NCBI GenBank assembly: GCA_965263215.1
Contig: CBDHGW010000002.1
Coordinates: 1 to 29,260, forward strand
From: UBA1672 sp965263215
Lineage (GTDB): Bacteria; Pseudomonadota; Alphaproteobacteria; Micavibrionales; Micavibrionaceae
DNA length: 29,260 bases
Direction of reading: 5' to 3'
A program made the translations under genes and the position numbers. A model generated the notes under the pieces. The model was not told the origin of the DNA. It saw nothing but the letters and a program-made list of their open reading frames with translations, and searched no databases. Below, in pieces: positions 22,644 to 28,473 of the stretch. The first letter of the stretch is position 1. Every line of letters begins with the position of its first letter.

Positions 22644-23078
22644 ATGGTCAGGAAGTATAAATTTACAGGCAGAACAAAAGTAATTGATTGTCATGGGGAA
22701 CGAACGATTCATCGCATTCAAGCATGTATCGATATTCCTCGATATGATGTTAAAACTGGTGATCTTGGCGGTTGGATTGAAAGTGAAAATAATCTGTCAC
22801 ATGATGGTGACGCATGGGTTAAAAACAATGCAGTTGTAATGCATCAGGCGGTTGTTTCAGGTGACGCTTTAGTATGTCATGATGCTGTTATTATGAATAA
22901 TGCTCGCGTTGATGGTTTTGCACTTGTTAGAAACAAAACATGTGTTTTTGAAAATGCTCATGTGACCGGCAAAGTGGAACTTGCGGGGAATGTTTGGGCG
23001 TTTTCTGATGTTGTTGTTGCTGGTGATCGAACGATATCCGGTGACGCAATGTTGTGCGGTGCAGGGAGTGGGAAATGA
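22644..23078 (+). CDS. YdcK-like left-handed beta-helix protein
   Basis: A 144-residue protein. ATG 22644 is chosen for its TTAGGAAA site; an earlier in-frame codon lacks one. The start (KYKFTGRTKVIDCHGERTIH, then RIQACIDIP) and the phrase GDLGGWIESENNLSHDGDAWV match YdcK-type proteins. The remainder is imperfect hexapeptide repeats (NNAVVMHQAVVSGDALVCHD, NNARVDGFALV, ENAHVTGKVELAGN), forming a short left-handed beta helix. Such genes are frequent in phages, with unknown function; they lack visible acyltransferase residues here. It follows the membrane-protein gene by four bases, so both are probably translated from one message. Confidence 0.75.
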   Translation: MVRKYKFTGRTKVIDCHGERTIHRIQACIDIPRYDVKTGDLGGWIESENNLSHDGDAWVKNNAVVMHQAVVSGDALVCHDAVIMNNARVDGFALVRNKTCVFENAHVTGKVELAGNVWAFSDVVVAGDRTISGDAMLCGAGSGK

Positions 23079-23245
23079 GTAAGTTAAATAAGTTTATTGA
23101 TGTGAAGTTACATAGAAAATTTTTGAATCAACTTGTTCGGGAAATGTATCCTCAAATTTATAAAACTGATCGGGCCAAAGCTTTTAAAATGGCTGAACCA
23201 TTTTTGATCTCATTGTTCGACGATAGAACAGGTGATCAGAAATGA
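23075..23245 (+). CDS. Hypothetical 56-residue protein
   Basis: ATG 23075 overlaps the preceding stop as ATGA and has GGGAGTGGG just upstream. The product (MSKLNKFIDVKLHRKFLNQL, then REMYPQIYKTDRAKAFKMAE) is basic and helical, suggesting a small nucleic-acid or protein binder. No family recognised. It is the first of four short, overlapping genes between the beta-helix gene and the spanin terminator, all on one message by their ATGA and TGATG junctions. Confidence 0.5.
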   Translation: MSKLNKFIDVKLHRKFLNQLVREMYPQIYKTDRAKAFKMAEPFLISLFDDRTGDQK

Positions 23246-23451
23246 CTGAGATGAAACCGATTCAGAAAGTTGAAATGGCGCTTGGTGGTGTGAAGAAATC
23301 GAATGAACTTCTTGCTGAGGGACTTAACGAGATCAACACACGGATGGAACGCTTCGAGATGCTTGCGCGTCAAATCAGAGAGTGTGAATTTGACGATCAA
23401 GTGATGATCGAAATGCTCATTGGTGAGATATTGAACGAGGATGACGAGTGA
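23242..23451 (+). CDS. Hypothetical 69-residue helical protein
   Basis: ATG 23242 overlaps the previous stop by four bases. The protein is almost wholly helical with heptad character (IQKVEMALGGVKKSNELLAE, then LNEINTRMERFEMLARQIRE), probably a coiled coil, and ends in an acidic patch (LIGEILNEDDE). It may multimerise or bind a partner. The family is unknown to me. The stop overlaps the next start (TGATG). Confidence 0.5.
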   Translation: MTEMKPIQKVEMALGGVKKSNELLAEGLNEINTRMERFEMLARQIRECEFDDQVMIEMLIGEILNEDDE

Positions 23452-23702
23452 TGTTTAAATGGTTGTTCCGTTCACGGAGTAAAAACAAAGTCGATTCAGC
23501 CGTGGTCGATATTGTTCGTTACGGTCTCATGGGTAAGAATGATGTACGCACAGACCGTGTTGTTGTGCCGGTTGATCGCGCGACCTGGGAAGCAAAATAT
23601 GATCACATGTTGGATGACGGTTTGGGAGACGTTTTACCCCAAGTCGTTTATTTCAGACCTGACGGCAGTGGTGAGGTTTGGTTAGTGTTGAGGGTGGGAT
23701 GA
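23451..23702 (+). CDS. Hypothetical 83-residue protein
   Basis: I choose ATG 23451 (TGATG with the previous stop) over GTG 23448. The start is hydrophobic and basic (MFKWLFRSRSKNKVDSA), perhaps membrane-associating, followed by a mixed region (VDIVRYGLMGKNDVRTDRVV) and a beta-rich end (QVVYFRPDGSGEVWLVLRVG). No family recognised. It overlaps the next gene by one base if that starts at ATG 23702. Confidence 0.5.
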   Translation: MFKWLFRSRSKNKVDSAVVDIVRYGLMGKNDVRTDRVVVPVDRATWEAKYDHMLDDGLGDVLPQVVYFRPDGSGEVWLVLRVG

Positions 23703-24010
23703 TGGCTGATTTACGTGAGAAGATAGCTAAAATTATTTGGAAGGCGGGTATCGATGGCGGTGATTTTCTGGCCGGACAAATTCTCGATGGTCTACGCAAT
23801 GAAGGCGTTCTGGTAGAGGGTGATCTAGGCGGCAAGGTTTGGACGGAGATACGTAAAAACCTAACCGGTGAATTTGAAGACAGTTTCAAAAAACATACCG
23901 ATGCTACAACTCATGAGATGTCTGCGGCTCATTTGGACGAATGCGCACGAATATTGACGCGAAACATCGAGGAGAACGTGCTCCCCCTAACCCCTAAAGC
24001 GATAGGTTAA
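23702..24010 (+). CDS. Hypothetical 102-residue protein
   Basis: ATG 23702 is preferred to ATG 23699 or GTG 23678 because GGTGGG lies at a normal distance and the A is the last base of the previous stop. The sequence is helical with short turns (LREKIAKIIWKAGIDGGDFL, AGQILDGLRNEG, VWTEIRKNLTGEFEDSFKKH) and has one Cys. Not recognised. The stop lies in the loop of a 10-bp hairpin, and a Rho-independent terminator follows, so it closes the 21.0-24.0 kb transcription unit. Confidence 0.55.
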   Translation: MADLREKIAKIIWKAGIDGGDFLAGQILDGLRNEGVLVEGDLGGKVWTEIRKNLTGEFEDSFKKHTDATTHEMSAAHLDECARILTRNIEENVLPLTPKAIG

Positions 24011-24024
24011 ATCAAACCTATCGC
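23999..24024 (+). repeat. 10-bp hairpin around the stop codon
   Basis: GCGATAGGTT (23999-24008) and AACCTATCGC (24015-24024) pair perfectly, and the stop TAA (24008-24010) lies at the junction of stem and loop. No T-tract follows; the real terminator is 20 bases further on. It may slow ribosomes or guard the RNA end. Confidence 0.45.
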
Positions 24025-24044
24025 AGCGCATTGAAGCGTTCTAT

Positions 24045-24078
24045 ATCAGTCTTCGTTAGCAACGGAGGCTGATTTTTT
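24045..24078 (+). terminator. Rho-independent terminator overlapping the i-spanin ribosome-binding site
   Basis: ATCAGTCTTCGTT (24045-24057) pairs with AACGGAGGCTGAT (24061-24073) with two G-U pairs, a three-base loop and a run of six T (24073-24078). The right arm contains GGAGG (24063-24068), the only good Shine-Dalgarno for the i-spanin ATG at 24079. So read-through RNA would fold the ribosome-binding site into the stem. Confidence 0.75.
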
Positions 24079-24615
24079 ATGTTGAAACTACTTGGACCCA
24101 TCATGGGACTTCTCGGCGGCGGATCACTCGTTTCATACGGTGTCCTGGCCGTTGGCATATCTGGTGTATCACTCGTCGTCTATAACCACGGTAAGACGGT
24201 CGAGCGCGGCAAACAAGCCGAACGGATCGTCGAACTTGTCGAAGATCGCGATAAGATCGCAGACAATTTCACACAATCACTCGTCAATCTACAAGCCGAA
24301 CACTATGAAGAATTGCGGCGCGTAAGCGCTCGATCCAAAGAAATCGTTGAGGCAACTGAAAATTGGTTCAACGCGTCGGATCGCGCGCGACAAGAAAGCC
24401 GTAAAAATATGGCTGAATATAAAGCCGAACTTGTTCGACTTGAAGAACGTAGCGTTAAATTTCAAACTCAACTGAAGGAAGCACACAATGCTTGGCTTGA
24501 ACAAAACACACCTTTCGATCTTGTCTGTGATATCTATAACGGGGTGCTCGACATCGACGACTGTACCAGACTTGCAGATACCCGAACCGATCACTCAGAC
24601 GAAGATTCTGAGTAA
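24079..24615 (+). CDS. i-spanin (Rz-like), inner-membrane lysis protein
   Basis: A 178-residue protein with an N-terminal membrane anchor at about 8-35 (IMGLLGGGSLVSYGVLAVGI, then SGVSLVVY) and a long charged coiled coil (about 36-145: VERGKQAERIVELVEDRDKI and onward). This is the Rz plan: anchored in the inner membrane with a periplasmic coiled coil that binds the o-spanin and fuses the membranes at lysis. An out-of-frame lipoprotein gene starts inside it at 24488, which is diagnostic of Rz/Rz1 pairs. The terminator before it suggests late, antiterminated expression. The C-terminal tail (about 150-178) is acidic because it overlaps the other frame. Confidence 0.85.
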   Translation: MLKLLGPIMGLLGGGSLVSYGVLAVGISGVSLVVYNHGKTVERGKQAERIVELVEDRDKIADNFTQSLVNLQAEHYEELRRVSARSKEIVEATENWFNASDRARQESRKNMAEYKAELVRLEERSVKFQTQLKEAHNAWLEQNTPFDLVCDIYNGVLDIDDCTRLADTRTDHSDEDSE

Positions 24616-24889
24616 GTTCTATGTTGATCCACCATTGGACGCTTCTGTTAATTCAGATGGAGATGGGGCGGGGGGTGGTGACACTCAGGCTAATTTAGGG
24701 GGATGTGATCAACCCCGTGTCGAATTTTTAGATGACGGCACACCAATTATGCCAAACGAAGAATGGTTTAAGCTTTATTTATCATGCATCGATGGTGAAA
24801 ATAAACGTGACGCTAAATTACAGCTTTGGGAAAAGTGGGCAATTAACGAATTAAAAGAACAAGAGTTAAATAACGCTAAATTACAGTAA
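24488..24889 (+). CDS. o-spanin (Rz1-like) lipoprotein
   Basis: A 133-residue protein in the +1 frame relative to the i-spanin, starting inside it with AAGGAAG upstream. The N-terminus is a short lipoprotein signal (THLSILSVISITGC) with lipobox Cys20; the following STSTTVPDLQIPEP is proline-containing, as in Rz1. It overlaps the i-spanin by 128 bases and then continues for about 270 more, so it is longer than lambda Rz1. The extension (NEEWFKLYLSCIDGENKRDA and a Gln/Glu-rich helix) may form a periplasmic coil. It would be tethered to the outer membrane and join the i-spanin. Confidence 0.82.
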   Translation: MLGLNKTHLSILSVISITGCSTSTTVPDLQIPEPITQTKILSKFYVDPPLDASVNSDGDGAGGGDTQANLGGCDQPRVEFLDDGTPIMPNEEWFKLYLSCIDGENKRDAKLQLWEKWAINELKEQELNNAKLQ

Positions 24890-24927
24890 ATTTTCAGATG
24901 TCATAAAACTTTTACAATGTAAATATT

Positions 24928-24955
24928 TTGTGACAGAAATATGAAGGTTTATAAT
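24928..24955 (+). promoter_or_regulatory. Promoter candidate facing the repeat array
   Basis: TTGTGA (24928-24933) and a perfect TATAAT (24950-24955) are spaced by 16 bases. Transcription would begin near 24962, just before the first hairpin of the array at 24966, so an RNA starting with that hairpin is possible. Only the -10 is a strong match. Confidence 0.4.
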
Positions 24956-24965
24956 TATGTAATTT

Positions 24966-25010
24966 AACGATGTCACTTACGGTCACTTAGAAAAAGTAAG
25001 TGACATCGTT
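24966..25010 (+). repeat. Perfect 15-bp hairpin at the start of the array
   Basis: AACGATGTCACTTAC (24966-24980) and GTAAGTGACATCGTT (24996-25010) are exact reverse complements with a 15-base loop. The first arm and loop start share a 21-bp sequence, GATGTCACTTACGGTCACTT plus A, with 25047-25067, a perfect direct repeat. No T-tract follows. Confidence 0.7.
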
Positions 25011-25047
25011 GATTTCATTGGGAAAATTAATTATAGGAGAATTATAG

Positions 25048-25224
25048 ATGTCACTTACGGTCACTTACATGTCACTTGTAAGTGTCATGATTTTTCCGTT
25101 TGGAATCAATAGCTTATATACCATCTGTCACACTGTCACTTACTTTGTTAAGTTTGGAGTAGGAATAGGAGAGAGGGGGTGTAGGGGTGGGGTGTGCACA
25201 GGAAAAGAAAAACGTGCAAAGTAA
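25048..25224 (+). CDS. Possible 58-residue ORF inside the repeat array (doubtful)
   Basis: ATG 25048 has a good AGGAGA upstream (25036-25041), and the frame runs to TAA 25222-25224. The product starts MSLTVTYMSLVSVMIFPFG. The mirror-image arm of the inverted repeat encodes a similar peptide on the other strand (TYMSLVSV, then ICHTDTYF), but comparing the arms codon by codon gives differences at positions 1, 2 and 3 in about equal numbers (7, 5 and 6). That is not the pattern of a conserved protein, so I think the DNA repeat, not a protein, is what is kept. The ribosome-binding site is the only positive sign. Confidence 0.2.
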   Translation: MSLTVTYMSLVSVMIFPFGINSLYTICHTVTYFVKFGVGIGERGCRGGVCTGKEKRAK

Positions 25225-25302
25225 GTGTCCGTGTGACAGATCGAGGTTAAGACCTTGAAAGTAAAGGAAAAAAACGTGACACTTACAAGTGACATGTAAG
25301 TG
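25062..25302. repeat. Large inverted duplication with a G-rich purine spacer
   Basis: Two 86-nt arms, 25062-25147 and 25217-25302, match as reverse complements without gaps: outer 26 nt perfect (25062-25087 with 25277-25302), middle 35 nt 19/35, inner 25 nt 23/25 (25123-25147 with 25217-25241), about 79% overall. The 69-bp spacer is purine-rich on the plus strand with GGGGG, GGGG and GGGG runs near 25175-25192. CACTTA or its complement occurs 11 times in 24966-25312. Confidence 0.8.
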
Positions 25303-25388
25303 TCTAAGTGACGGATCGTGTCTTTTCCCAATAAAATCAAAGTGTTACTAATTATAGCTAAATTAGCGGCTACAGGAGTGTGATTATT

Positions 25389-26084
25389 ATGGAATTTACG
25401 CTAAATATCGAAAGTAATATTGATGAACTTTTAAAACGAACGAGCGCGTTATTTTATTCTCAGGTTCCGTTTGCTTTAGCGGTTTCAATTAACGATACAT
25501 TGTTTGATATGCGACGTGTTGTTGTCGATACAACTTGGCAACGTGCTTTCACCGTTCGAAATAAAGTTTTACCGAAAGCGATGTTTAAAATTGATAAAAT
25601 TAGCGTTGGTGGACCGAACAGTAATTTACGTGCGTTTAAGTCCGGGGCGGCTGATTATATGATGGGGCGTTTGTATCAGCGTGCAATGCCGTCGAAGTCC
25701 GGGGATATTATGGCTTCCTGGCCGACGCTTCACGCACTGGGGGGTACGAAAACGCCGCACAGGGGACGTTCTATTGCTGTCGCGAAAGACCCTGAGATGT
25801 TGCGATCCCCAACGGGTCGGATTCGAAAACCTAATTTACCTGAGAATATTACGAATAAACGAAAGCATTTTATGATTAAGCGCGGCGGCAGACCGCATTT
25901 AATTTTGAAACGTGTCGGTGATCAAAAAGACGTAATTTATAATTTTACTGAGACGGCGAAGATCGAGAAATCTTTTCGTTTTTTCGAAGATGCGACAATG
26001 GTGTTCGAGCGAAGTTATGAGCGTAAATTCGAGAACGCATTCATGGAAGCGGTGAAATCATCTAAATTTTATCGCAGGGGTTAG
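25389..26084 (+). CDS. Minor tail protein-like (gpZ-type) protein, isolated
   Basis: A 231-residue protein. I choose ATG 25389, ten bases after AGGAG, over GTG 25380. The start (LLKRTSALFYSQVPFALAVS, then INDTLFDMRRVVVDTTWQRA) has the helical N-terminus followed by an FTVRNKV strand seen in minor tail protein Z-like phage proteins. The middle has KTPHRGRSIAVAKDP and NLPENITNKR, and the end FTETAKIEKSFRFFED leads to a final helix, as in that group. The match is by pattern and not certain. It is odd here: the gene stands alone between two repeat-bearing gaps, far from the tail cluster. It could be a displaced structural gene or a decoy. Confidence 0.5.
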   Translation: MEFTLNIESNIDELLKRTSALFYSQVPFALAVSINDTLFDMRRVVVDTTWQRAFTVRNKVLPKAMFKIDKISVGGPNSNLRAFKSGAADYMMGRLYQRAMPSKSGDIMASWPTLHALGGTKTPHRGRSIAVAKDPEMLRSPTGRIRKPNLPENITNKRKHFMIKRGGRPHLILKRVGDQKDVIYNFTETAKIEKSFRFFEDATMVFERSYERKFENAFMEAVKSSKFYRRG

Positions 26085-26355
26085 GCACGTACGGCTTTTT
26101 TTCCTGGGGGTTTTTTCTGGCTTCAGTACGGCTTTTTTTCCTGGGGTCGAAGCGCGTTTACATTCGCTTAAGTTTTGATTTATTAACGATCCGTGTACGA
26201 ACAATTAATAAATGGTTGACGCGTGTTAAACTGCGGCATGGTGTCACCTTACTGGATAAAGTTGGCAATTGTTGGCACTTATTGTGTTTTGTTAGTGTTT
26301 TCTTTATGATTGCGTGCCATAATGTAGAGGTCGTAACAAACGAGGAGACTGTAAC
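26085..26355. other. 271-bp noncoding gap with a duplicated 21-mer
   Basis: No gene seen. GTACGGCTTTTTTTCCTGGGG, 21 bases, occurs at 26089-26109 and 26126-26146. A TTGACG at 26217-26222 and a CATAAT at 26318-26323 are weak promoter elements without a well-placed partner. The stretch ends with the GAGGAG site of the next gene. Confidence 0.5.
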
Positions 26356-26589
26356 ATGAAAAATGATCAACATGCGCGTGAGCATTGGGGATTAGCTTAT
26401 GATCAAATCCCAAAGTCTGTTTTTGCAACACTTGCATGGCATCTTGCAAATGTTGCAAGCGGTTGTGGTGATTCACCCGGTGCAGCCGAGACACGAGCAA
26501 TAGAGGAATTAAGAGCGTTATCGCGCGCTACAATCCTTCCTGATAATCAAGCTTTGTCTGCAATACGAAATATTAAACGTATTGTGTGA
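26356..26589 (+). CDS. Hypothetical 77-residue protein, first gene of the right-hand block
   Basis: ATG 26356 with GAGGAGA upstream. The product is soluble and helical (HWGLAYDQIPKSVFATLAWH, then LANVASGCGDSPGAAETRAI) and ends with NQALSAIRNIKRIV. Aromatic and Cys residues are present in the middle. I do not recognise a family. It opens a run of small rightward genes between 26.3 and 29.0 kb with coupled or closely spaced starts, the kind of block that often holds host-takeover or anti-defence genes; that is inference from layout. Confidence 0.55.
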   Translation: MKNDQHAREHWGLAYDQIPKSVFATLAWHLANVASGCGDSPGAAETRAIEELRALSRATILPDNQALSAIRNIKRIV

Positions 26590-26626
26590 TGGTGGAACAA
26601 CTTAATCAGTAAACGGAGTAACTGAG

Positions 26627-26803
26627 ATGAAAAAGCAAGAAACCAAAATCGTAACCTTGGCGGTTGTCGCTGGCAAAAACAGTGAAGTCCCTAACCTTAG
26701 TGACGTAATCCGCGACTCTATGCGTCGTCAACGGTTGTTTAAACCTGTTGACGATTTGGATCGCGCCGCGATTGAGCGCATTAAACAGAAGGCGGGCGCG
26801 TAA
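26627..26803 (+). CDS. 58-residue basic protein
   Basis: ATG 26627 to TAA 26801-26803, with ACGGAGT eight bases before the start. The product is MKKQETKIVTLAVVAGKNSE, then PNLSDVIRDSMRRQRLF and a helix ending AAIERIKQKAGA. The basic first part and amphipathic helix suggest nucleic-acid or membrane contact; no family recognised. The stop overlaps the next start as TAATG, and the junction carries ACAGAAGGCGGG, shared with two further junctions. Confidence 0.6.
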   Translation: MKKQETKIVTLAVVAGKNSEVPNLSDVIRDSMRRQRLFKPVDDLDRAAIERIKQKAGA

Positions 26804-27211
26804 TGCAACTTTATAGTGTAACCGTAACCGGCGTGTTTCCGCCGCAATGTGTCACCGTTTGGGATGACAAGGAAAAGTGCGAAGCATTGGCCGCTTACCT
26901 TAACGAGACATCAAATTTAGATGATGACTATGCTGTTGTTTGGAAGGTCGATTCGTTCTTTCCGGCTGGCATGTGTGACGCTGATAAGGCTTGGCTTGAT
27001 GCAACCGAAACGTGGCTAAAGCAACAGAAGGCGGGCAAGTAGATGACACGGGAAGATATCACTATCGAGCGTTCACGCGTAACAGGCGCGTTGAACTTAT
27101 CAACAATTTATAATGGTTATTTGGTTCGCTGCACATACTTCGATTATTCAGAAGAGGAAGCGATAGAAGCCTTTATTTATCATTGTGAAAATTCAGTGAC
27201 AGAAGGCGGGT
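26785..27211 (+). repeat. ACAGAAGGCGGG repeated at three gene junctions
   Basis: The 12-mer ACAGAAGGCGGG occurs at 26785-26796, 27024-27035 and 27199-27210, each time across the end of one small gene and 7-10 bases before the start of the next. It encodes the last residues of the upstream gene and supplies GGCGGG as ribosome-binding site for the downstream one. Confidence 0.7.
26803..27042 (+). CDS. 79-residue hypothetical protein
   Basis: ATG 26803 overlaps the previous stop. Start LYSVTVTGVFPPQCVTVWDD and the following helix EKCEALAAYLNETSN form a beta-beta-alpha unit; then YAVVWKVDSFFPAG gives another strand pair and a helix (DKAWLDATETWLKQQKAGK) ends it. The end QQKAGK is encoded by the same 12-mer as the previous gene's QKAGA. 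Soluble, about 9 kDa, family not recognised. Confidence 0.6.
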   Translation: MQLYSVTVTGVFPPQCVTVWDDKEKCEALAAYLNETSNLDDDYAVVWKVDSFFPAGMCDADKAWLDATETWLKQQKAGK

Positions 27212-27213
27212 AA
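27043..27213 (+). CDS. 56-residue hypothetical protein
   Basis: ATG 27043 starts directly after the previous TAG, with AAGGCGGG (27028-27035) eight bases before as the likely ribosome-binding site. The product is MTREDITIERSRVTGALNLS, a strand pair around TIYNGYLVRCTYFDYS, then a helix EEEAIEAFIYHCEN. It ends SVTEGG at the third copy of the ACAGAAGGCGGG junction. The fold looks like a small beta-beta-alpha protein. Function unknown. Confidence 0.55.
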   Translation: MTREDITIERSRVTGALNLSTIYNGYLVRCTYFDYSEEEAIEAFIYHCENSVTEGG

Positions 27214-27217
27214 GCAG

Positions 27218-27640
27218 ATGACTAACTTATCATTTGATACATTTTACAGCGCGTTTATTGAAGCGGCGTTGTGGTCATCTATGGATGACGCGGGCGAACC
27301 GTTGGACCGCTATAGTATCGACGATATAAGCGACGAGACGCAAGAGGTGTTAACCGCATTTGCGCGCGTTTGGTGGTATAGGAATAACCCTTATCTTTCG
27401 TCTATTGTTGAGAGCAATGGGCGATATGCTGGCAATCACGGTTATACTTTGGACGCGCTGGCCGGGCATGATTTATGGTTAACAATGGCTGGTCATGGTA
27501 CCGGGTTTTGGGATCGTGAATTTTACCGAATCGACCGGGGCGACTACGTTACCGATTATAAGGACCAGTTTACGAAACAAGCCGAAACGCTTGGTGAATT
27601 ATATCTTTACGTTGGTGACGACGGGAAAATATACCTATAA
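27218..27640 (+). CDS. Conserved phage protein of unknown function (ALWSS...GHGTGFWDR type)
   Basis: A 140-residue protein that I recognise as belonging to a widespread phage family of unknown function. Landmarks: FIEAALWSSMDDAGEPLD near 13-30, YSIDDISDET, then the central HDLWLTMAGHGTGFWDRE, and LYVGDDGKIYL at the end. These blocks occur together in many phages of diverse hosts, usually in early regions with small genes, as here. The conserved GHGxGFWDR segment is reminiscent of a binding or catalytic loop but no enzymatic assignment is known. GGCGGG (27205-27210) upstream is the likely ribosome-binding site. Confidence 0.75.
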   Translation: MTNLSFDTFYSAFIEAALWSSMDDAGEPLDRYSIDDISDETQEVLTAFARVWWYRNNPYLSSIVESNGRYAGNHGYTLDALAGHDLWLTMAGHGTGFWDREFYRIDRGDYVTDYKDQFTKQAETLGELYLYVGDDGKIYL

Positions 27641-27666
27641 CTTTTAACTAAACGAGGAATACTAAA

Positions 27667-27924
27667 ATGACTTTTAATTGGAATATGACTGAGCTTGAGA
27701 TCATCGAAGCTCTTGCAGAACATGAAAACATGATCTGTTGCGAAGAAGAACTTAGCGAGCTTTTTGACCGCGATATAGCGCCTTCAGTGATTGAGCAATA
27801 CGGCGCGGACGATGAACCGGCAATATCTGAAGCGTTCAATAACTGGAGTGACGGTCTTGTGAAGGATCATCAATTGCACCCGGTGCAATACCACGAATAT
27901 GTTTATTGCGGGGAGCATGCGTAA
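27667..27924 (+). CDS. 85-residue acidic hypothetical protein
   Basis: ATG 27667 with GAGGAA upstream, 26 bases after the previous stop. The sequence (MTELEIIEALAEHENMICCE, EELSELFDRDI, then FNNWSDGLVKDHQLHPVQYH) is strongly acidic in the first half and helical. It ends HEYVYCGEHA. Strong acidity in a small early protein can indicate a DNA mimic, but this is speculative. The stop overlaps the next ATG (TAATG). Not recognised. Confidence 0.55.
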   Translation: MTFNWNMTELEIIEALAEHENMICCEEELSELFDRDIAPSVIEQYGADDEPAISEAFNNWSDGLVKDHQLHPVQYHEYVYCGEHA

Positions 27925-28472
27925 TGGCCAAGTTGAAACCACTTATCGTTTGTGGTCGTGAGATTGCAATGATCATTCAACCTATTGATAATCGAAGCAA
28001 CGGCGATTCATTCTCAGCAACGGCGATTCACTATCGTTGCGAAATATCACTTCCAAAAGGTGAAAAACGATTGCACCCGTTTGTGATTGAATATTCATGT
28101 GGGTTCGGTATCGCTGAACAATGGGCGCGTAAAAACACGTCTAAGTTTCTTGGCAATTCTTACGTGAGAGACTTTCTTAAAAACCCGCTTTCATTTGGCA
28201 AACGCTGGCGTGATGATTCCGAATATGTGCAAACTGTTCGCCGTGTGGCGTCTAAACACTTTAGGCCGGACAAAATGGATGTGCTTATGTCTTGCGTGAT
28301 GGATGCGCAAACCAGTGATCAATCCTTTGAAGATTGGGCAGACGATCTAGGCTATGATTTAGACTCAATCTCCGCCAAGAAAATTTGGGAAGAATGTAAT
28401 CGTATTCGTCGATCACTAGATAAAATTCTTACTGCTCAACAGTGGGAATATTTGCAAGAATTGGATTGGTAA
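27924..28472 (+). CDS. 182-residue hypothetical protein
   Basis: ATG 27924 in TAATG overlap; an upstream TTG at 27906 is less likely. The N-terminal region (MAKLKPLIVCGREIAMIIQP) is followed by a tandem duplication in the DNA, GCAACGGCGATTCA, at 27998-28011 and 28018-28031. The core (YRCEISLPKGEKRLHPFVIE) is beta-rich, then helices around RVASKHFRPDKMDVLMSCVM and a C-terminal helix ending QQWEYLQELDW. I do not recognise a family. The build, with a beta core then helices, would fit a small enzyme or DNA-contacting protein but this cannot be decided here. Confidence 0.6.
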   Translation: MAKLKPLIVCGREIAMIIQPIDNRSNGDSFSATAIHYRCEISLPKGEKRLHPFVIEYSCGFGIAEQWARKNTSKFLGNSYVRDFLKNPLSFGKRWRDDSEYVQTVRRVASKHFRPDKMDVLMSCVMDAQTSDQSFEDWADDLGYDLDSISAKKIWEECNRIRRSLDKILTAQQWEYLQELDW

Positions 28473-28473
28473 A

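Larger units (their letters stand above)
24890..25388. other. 499-bp noncoding region with a dense repeat array
   Basis: Between the o-spanin stop and the next gene I see no convincing protein gene. It starts AT-rich (24890-24965, with a promoter candidate), then holds the TGTCACTTAC-type array (24966-25312), then an AT-rich leader with an inverted repeat CTAATT/AATTAG (25349-25354 and 25361-25366) and the AGGAG of the next gene. Such an array could be a replication origin, a packaging or partition site, or a regulatory element. Confidence 0.7.

Noticed and set aside
25175..25192. A firm G-quadruplex call
   Set aside because: Only three runs of four or more G are present, so a three-tetrad structure would need a fourth run; a weaker two-tetrad form cannot be excluded.
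24966..25312. CRISPR array
   Set aside because: Repeats are 10-26 bases in both orientations with irregular spacing and no unique equal-length spacers; no cas genes nearby.
25140..25340. Minus-strand frame of 66 residues in the repeat array, resembling the plus-strand peptide
   Set aside because: Similarity follows from the inverted repeat itself; codon differences show no protein constraint and no ribosome-binding site is seen.
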